In this document: one piece after another, positions 5,882 through 8,055 of the stretch
How the letters are laid out: each line of letters starts with the position of its first letter
Numbering within the stretch: position 1 is the first letter of the stretch
NCBI GenBank assembly: GCA_910588365.1
Contig: CAJUQS010000162.1
Location: forward strand, 1-8,055
Length of the DNA: 8,055 bases
Direction: 5' to 3'
Source: an uncultured Oscillospiraceae bacterium
GTDB lineage: Bacteria; Bacillota; Clostridia; Oscillospirales; Oscillospiraceae
Notes under the pieces: generated by a model
Seen by the model: the letters and a program-made list of their open reading frames with translations, nothing else
Database searches by the model: none
What the model was told of the DNA's origin: nothing
Made by a program: the position numbers and the translations under genes

Positions 5882-5894
5882 GAAGTTTCTCTCC

Positions 5895-5934
5895 CGGCGC
5901 TTTTTCTGATACTATTATAATAAAGACAGCGCCG
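5895..5934. repeat. 7-bp GC stem around an AT-rich loop between divergent promoters
   Basis: CGGCGCT (5895-5901) and AGCGCCG (5928-5934) are exact reverse complements around a 26-base AT-rich stretch containing ATTATAATAA. It lies between the minus-strand IIC promoter and the plus-strand lipoprotein promoter. Its role is unknown; it could separate the two units or carry an extra binding site. The plus-strand continuation CTTTTGCTT is not a clear T-tract. Confidence 0.3.
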
Positions 5935-5941
5935 CTTTTGC

Positions 5942-5970
5942 TTGACAATCCTGAGCGCATATGGTATGAA
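5942..5970 (+). promoter_or_regulatory. Promoter for the small lipoprotein gene
   Basis: A consensus -35 TTGACA (5942-5947), a 17-base spacer and -10 TATGAA (5965-5970). A TG dinucleotide one base before the -10 (5962-5963) gives it an extended -10 character. The predicted leader is about 95 bases long and contains a 7-bp hairpin, AACAGCG/CGCTGTT (6006-6012/6021-6027). Confidence 0.65.
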
Positions 5971-6070
5971 TGATAGGAATGACAGCGAAAAAAGCAGGCA
6001 GGTAAAACAGCGGAATAAAGCGCTGTTCACAATTCCTGACTTGGTACACTGTTGGAAAAGGGGAAATGAT

Positions 6071-6514
6071 ATGAAAAACCGGGCAATTATTGTACTGTTA
6101 GCGGCCATCATGGCCTGCGCAACTTTTGTGCTCTCGTCCTGTGCGGCAGAGACGGAGGAGGGCAGAAATTCTGTAGACGCGGCAGAATCCGCAGAGAGTA
6201 TGCCGCGTGATCTGCTTATTGACAGCGGTGATCTCAACAATAGGACTGGACTTAATCCCTCCTATAAGCTGAACAGAAGCAATGGGAAATACCTTAATCT
6301 GTATGTTGAAAACAGGGGGTCTACTTCCGTCGTGGCCGCTATCAACGGTCAGAGTGAGAGCGCTTTCGCGCCGGGCGAAAGCGGCCATATCTCTCTGGAA
6401 GTGACACAGAGCTTCTTGGGGTTAGACAGGGAGTACGAGTGTACCGTAGGGGCTGGCGCCAATGGCGGAGCAATCAACATTCACTATGAGATTGCCCAGC
6501 AGGATACGCAGTGA
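6071..6514 (+). CDS. Small secreted lipoprotein of unknown function
   Basis: The 147-residue product begins with a lipoprotein signal: MKNR, a hydrophobic stretch (5-20) and lipobox LSSC, with cysteine 24 as the predicted lipidation site. The mature part is about 124 residues: an acidic, serine-rich linker (25-47), then a segment (about 65-142) with alternating hydrophobic residues that looks like a small beta-sandwich, for example KYLNLYVENRGS (73-84) and AINIHYEIA (134-142). I recognise no named family. The ATG at 6071 follows AAAAGGGGA by about six bases. The frame is open back to 5942, but those codons lie in the promoter and leader. It is a single-gene unit with its own promoter and a strong terminator. 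It would sit on the outer face of the cytoplasmic membrane. Codon use is less GC-biased than in the opp operon. Confidence 0.75.
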   Translation: MKNRAIIVLLAAIMACATFVLSSCAAETEEGRNSVDAAESAESMPRDLLIDSGDLNNRTGLNPSYKLNRSNGKYLNLYVENRGSTSVVAAINGQSESAFAPGESGHISLEVTQSFLGLDREYECTVGAGANGGAINIHYEIAQQDTQ

Positions 6515-6522
6515 TATGATGG

Positions 6523-6561
6523 AAGGGATCGGCAGACTTTCGTCTGCCGATCCCTTTTTTA
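6523..6561 (+). terminator. Strong intrinsic terminator of the lipoprotein gene
   Basis: AAGGGATCGGCAGAC (6523-6537) pairs perfectly with GTCTGCCGATCCCTT (6542-6556), a 15-bp stem with a TTTC loop. Seven T residues run from 6555 to 6561, partly within the stem end. It begins nine bases after the lipoprotein stop. The hairpin also lies past the stop of the convergent nitroreductase gene but lacks a T-tract in that direction. Confidence 0.92.
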
Positions 6562-6578
6562 ACCCCGATGGAACCGGC

Positions 6579-7097
6579 CTACAGTTTTTCGTGAGATACC
6601 AGCTCCTCTATTGGAATACGGGTCTGCGAATGCCGCTCCGGATCCGCAGTTTCCTCGTTTGAATACCCAACCGCCAGGATGTTGATCGGCTCAAGGTTAT
6701 CCGGCAACCCAAACGCCTCTCTGATCATGTCGGGCTGAAAATAGCAGATCCAGACAGAGCCCAGACCTAATTCCGTGGCCTCCATCATCATGTGGTCGGT
6801 TAAAATCGAGGCGTCTATGTCGGCGGTCTGCTTCCTGTCGAAGGGGCGCACCCACGCCCTGCTGTGATCCGCGCAGACAATGATTGCCAGCGGCGCACCG
6901 TAGATATTGGCGGCTTTTCCAATTTTATCGAGTCCGTCCTTGCCTTGTACCGCAATTAAATGCACCGGCTGCAAATTTGCGGCCGTCGGGGCCGCGTGGG
7001 CCGCCTGTAAAATTTTGTCCAGTTTTTCCGCTTCAACCTTCTGCGCCGTGTAGGAACGGACACTGTACCTCCTCTTTGCAAGCTCCAGGAAACTCAT
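6579..7097 (-). CDS. Nitroreductase family protein (FMN-dependent oxidoreductase)
   Basis: A 172-residue member of the nitroreductase superfamily, cytoplasmic and expected to bind FMN and use NAD(P)H to reduce nitro compounds, quinones or similar electrophiles. Visible hallmarks are the N-terminal KRRYSVRSY (8-16), where basic residues contact the FMN phosphate, APTAANLQP (36-44), the central helix DASILTDHMMMEATELGLGSV (95-115, a typical dimer and FMN-site region) and the C-terminal NILAVGYSNEE (139-149) leading to the P-E-R tail. Length fits the short single-domain members. The start has AAAGGA (complement of 7107-7112) nine bases upstream. It is transcribed away from an HxlR-type regulator with overlapping promoters, so control by that regulator is likely. 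The physiological substrate cannot be told from sequence. Confidence 0.88.
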   Translation of the reverse strand: MSFLELAKRRYSVRSYTAQKVEAEKLDKILQAAHAAPTAANLQPVHLIAVQGKDGLDKIGKAANIYGAPLAIIVCADHSRAWVRPFDRKQTADIDASILTDHMMMEATELGLGSVWICYFQPDMIREAFGLPDNLEPINILAVGYSNEETADPERHSQTRIPIEELVSHEKL

Positions 7098-7140
7098 AGC
7101 GTTACGTCCTTTCTGTTTTTGATGTATGCGTTCAGCTGGG

Positions 7141-7169
7141 TTGACCTTCTCACCTCCATATGCTATGAT
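7141..7169 (+). promoter_or_regulatory. Promoter of the HxlR-type regulator gene (extended -10)
   Basis: -35 TTGACC (7141-7146), a 17-base spacer and -10 TATGAT (7164-7169) preceded by TGC, an extended -10. The predicted start near 7176 gives a leader of about 75 bases before the ATG at 7250. The -10 overlaps that of the divergent nitroreductase promoter. Confidence 0.65.
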
Positions 7170-7176
7170 TCTAGCA
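7161..7176. promoter_or_regulatory. TGCTA-N6-TAGCA inverted repeat spanning both divergent -10 boxes
   Basis: TGCTA (7161-7165) and TAGCA (7172-7176) are exact reverse complements with six bases between. They coincide with the two extended -10 elements, TGCTATGAT on the plus strand and TGCTAGAAT on the minus strand. The symmetry may simply reflect the two promoters, or may also be the HxlR dimer's operator. A second perfect palindrome, TTTTTATAAAAA (7181-7192), lies within the nitroreductase -35/spacer region and is another operator candidate. Confidence 0.45.
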
Positions 7177-7195
7177 CCAATTTTTATAAAAACAA
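7168..7195 (-). promoter_or_regulatory. Promoter of the nitroreductase gene (extended -10)
   Basis: On the minus strand, -35 TTGTTT (complement of 7190-7195), a 16-base spacer and -10 TAGAAT (complement of 7168-7173) preceded by TGC. The predicted start near 7161 lies about 64 bases upstream of the ATG at 7097. The weak -35 would suit a regulated promoter. Confidence 0.55.
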
Positions 7196-7249
7196 GAACG
7201 CACTTTTTTGATAGGCAGTACCCAAAAATATAGCATGGGGGAACAGTCC

Positions 7250-7591
7250 ATGAAATTTGCAGGCAAGTATACCTGCCCGGTAGAGGCGACCTTGGATTTG
7301 ATCGGCGGTAAGTACAAGGCGCTTATCCTGTGGCATCTGATTGACAAAACCTTACGTTTTCATGAAATCAGCAAGCTCATTCCCAGAGCTACCCCCAAAA
7401 TGATCACACAGCAATTAAGGGAGCTTGAACGGGATGGCTTCATTGTCCGCGCCGTATACCCCGTCGTCCCGCCGAAGGTCGAGTATTCTTTAACGGATTT
7501 GGGAAAAAGCATCATACCCGTCTTAGCCGCCATGTGCAGCTGGGGGGAGCGCTATTTAGACGGCCTTGATCCCTCCCCGTGCTCCAGGTAA
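7250..7591 (+). CDS. HxlR-family (DUF24) winged-helix transcriptional regulator
   Basis: A 113-residue MarR-like regulator of the HxlR family, binding DNA as a dimer. The signature CPVEATLDLIGGKYKALILWHL region (9-30) includes the conserved cysteine 9, which in characterised members such as YodB and HypR of Bacillus subtilis is the thiol sensing electrophiles or hypochlorite. The recognition-helix and wing region follows: FHEISKLIPRATPKMITQQLRELERDG (37-63), then VPPKVEYSLTDLGKS (73-87). Two further cysteines are at 96 and 111. The ATG at 7250 has GGGGGAA about seven bases upstream; an in-frame ATG at 7235 and TTG at 7208 lack ribosome binding sites. The divergent nitroreductase gene parallels YodB/YodC and HypR/HypO, so thiol-based control of the nitroreductase is a reasonable inference. 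Confidence 0.88.
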   Translation: MKFAGKYTCPVEATLDLIGGKYKALILWHLIDKTLRFHEISKLIPRATPKMITQQLRELERDGFIVRAVYPVVPPKVEYSLTDLGKSIIPVLAAMCSWGERYLDGLDPSPCSR

Positions 7592-7594
7592 TCC

Positions 7595-7622
7595 CCCCTC
7601 CTGCAAAATCGCGGCGGAGGGG
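7595..7622 (+). terminator. Possible weak terminator hairpin after the HxlR-type gene
   Basis: CCCCTCC (7595-7601) and GGAGGGG (7616-7622) form a 7-bp stem with a 14-base loop, three bases after the stop codon. No T-tract follows, so it is not a canonical intrinsic terminator. It may stabilise the mRNA 3' end. Confidence 0.3.
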
Positions 7623-7633
7623 CGGAATTCTCG

Positions 7634-7675
7634 TTGACATTTTGCATTGTTTGTATTATAATATATAATATATAA
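7634..7675 (+). promoter_or_regulatory. Consensus promoter of the GntR-type gene with tandem TATAATA repeats
   Basis: TTGACA (7634-7639), exactly 17 bases, then TATAAT (7657-7662), a perfect consensus. The -10 is the first of nearly three tandem TATAATA units (7657-7663, 7664-7670, then TATAA at 7671-7675), which run directly into the AAGGGGG ribosome binding site. The predicted leader is only about 22 bases, so the repeats cover the start point, a natural place for autorepression by the encoded GntR protein. Confidence 0.75.
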
Positions 7676-7690
7676 GGGGGTGACGGTGCG

Positions 7691-8055
7691 ATGCTTTTGC
7701 GTCTGGATTTTTCCAGCGGCGTGCCCATCTACCAGCAGATCCGCAATCAGGTGGTGCTGTCCATCGCCTCCGGGGAGCTGTCCCCGGGGGAGAAGCTGCC
7801 AACGGTGCGCGCGCTGGCGGAGGAGGCGGGCATCAACATGATGACCGCCAGCAAGGCCTACCAGCTGCTGAAGGCCGAGGGCTACATCACCACCGGCCGC
7901 CGGGACGGGGCCGTGGTGCGCCAGCGCCGGGGCGAACCGGACCCGGCCACGGTGGAGGGCCTGGCGCTGCGGCTGAGTGAGCTGCGGCTGGCGGGGCTGG
8001 GCCGGGAGGAAATTCTGAAATTGTGCCAAAATCTGCTGGACAGGGAGGGAGAAGC
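7691..8055 (+). CDS. YtrA-type GntR-family transcriptional regulator (3' end outside window)
   Basis: A partial gene: 121 codons are visible and the frame is still open at the window edge. The N-terminal winged helix-turn-helix is typical of GntR proteins: VPIYQQIRNQVVLSIASGEL (11-30), SPGEKLPTVRALAEEAGIN (31-49), MMTASKAYQLLKAEGYI (50-66) and the wing TTGRRDGAVV (67-76). The short remainder, a helical stretch around 86-118, fits the YtrA subfamily, whose members are only about 120-130 residues and lack a large effector domain. It is therefore probably nearly complete here. YtrA-type genes commonly head operons for ABC transporters or membrane proteins, so such genes are expected just beyond the edge; this is inference. 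The start is supported by AAGGGGG at 7674-7680, ten bases upstream. Confidence 0.88.
   Translation, partial: MLLRLDFSSGVPIYQQIRNQVVLSIASGELSPGEKLPTVRALAEEAGINMMTASKAYQLLKAEGYITTGRRDGAVVRQRRGEPDPATVEGLALRLSELRLAGLGREEILKLCQNLLDREGE

Noticed and set aside
5942..6070. Longer N-terminus for the lipoprotein
   Set aside because: The upstream codons coincide with the promoter and leader hairpin and would bury the signal peptide; the ATG at 6071 has a good ribosome binding site and opens a standard lipoprotein signal.

Overview
The window looks like chromosomal DNA from a GC-rich, Gram-positive gut anaerobe of the Clostridia, most likely in the Oscillospiraceae (Flavonifractor, Lawsonibacter or Oscillibacter type). 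The grounds are the very GC-rich coding sequence, strong AGGAGG-type ribosome binding sites, a lipobox lipoprotein, a PfoR-like stand-alone PTS IIC protein, and HxlR and YtrA-type regulators. The placement is inferred from protein style and composition, not from a marker gene.

Positions 1-526 hold no complete gene. The stretch from about 125 to 505 is a palindrome-rich element with imperfect terminal inverted repeats of about 40 bp. It ends a few bases before the ribosome binding site of the next gene. Positions 527-4307 are a compact four-gene oligopeptide-type ABC transporter operon in the order ATPase, ATPase, permease, permease (oppD-oppF-oppB-oppC). Its genes overlap by 8, 4 and 8 bases, and it closes with a 12-bp GC-rich hairpin. 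No substrate-binding protein gene is present. Positions 4349-4690 are non-coding and hold two more repeat-like elements. The operon converges on a minus-strand PfoR-like PTS IIC gene (5797-4691), which has a clear promoter and a 24-bp near-perfect palindrome at its predicted transcription start.

Positions 5942-7591 are visibly less GC-rich and carry a small lipoprotein of unknown role with a strong terminator, then a divergent nitroreductase/HxlR-regulator pair whose two extended -10 promoters overlap. The window ends inside a YtrA-type GntR regulator gene driven by a consensus promoter, with composition returning to GC-rich.

The most unusual signal is a pair of homologous ~150-bp elements in the same orientation at 183-332 and 4366-4512, one on each side of the opp operon. 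They share a core (including 13 identical bases in a row) at the same offset inside an outer stem. In both copies the outer stem and an inner stem have different sequences but still pair. This covariation-like pattern suggests conservation of a folded structure, either a structured RNA or a palindromic mobile repeat. The rest of the window is fairly ordinary metabolism and transport.
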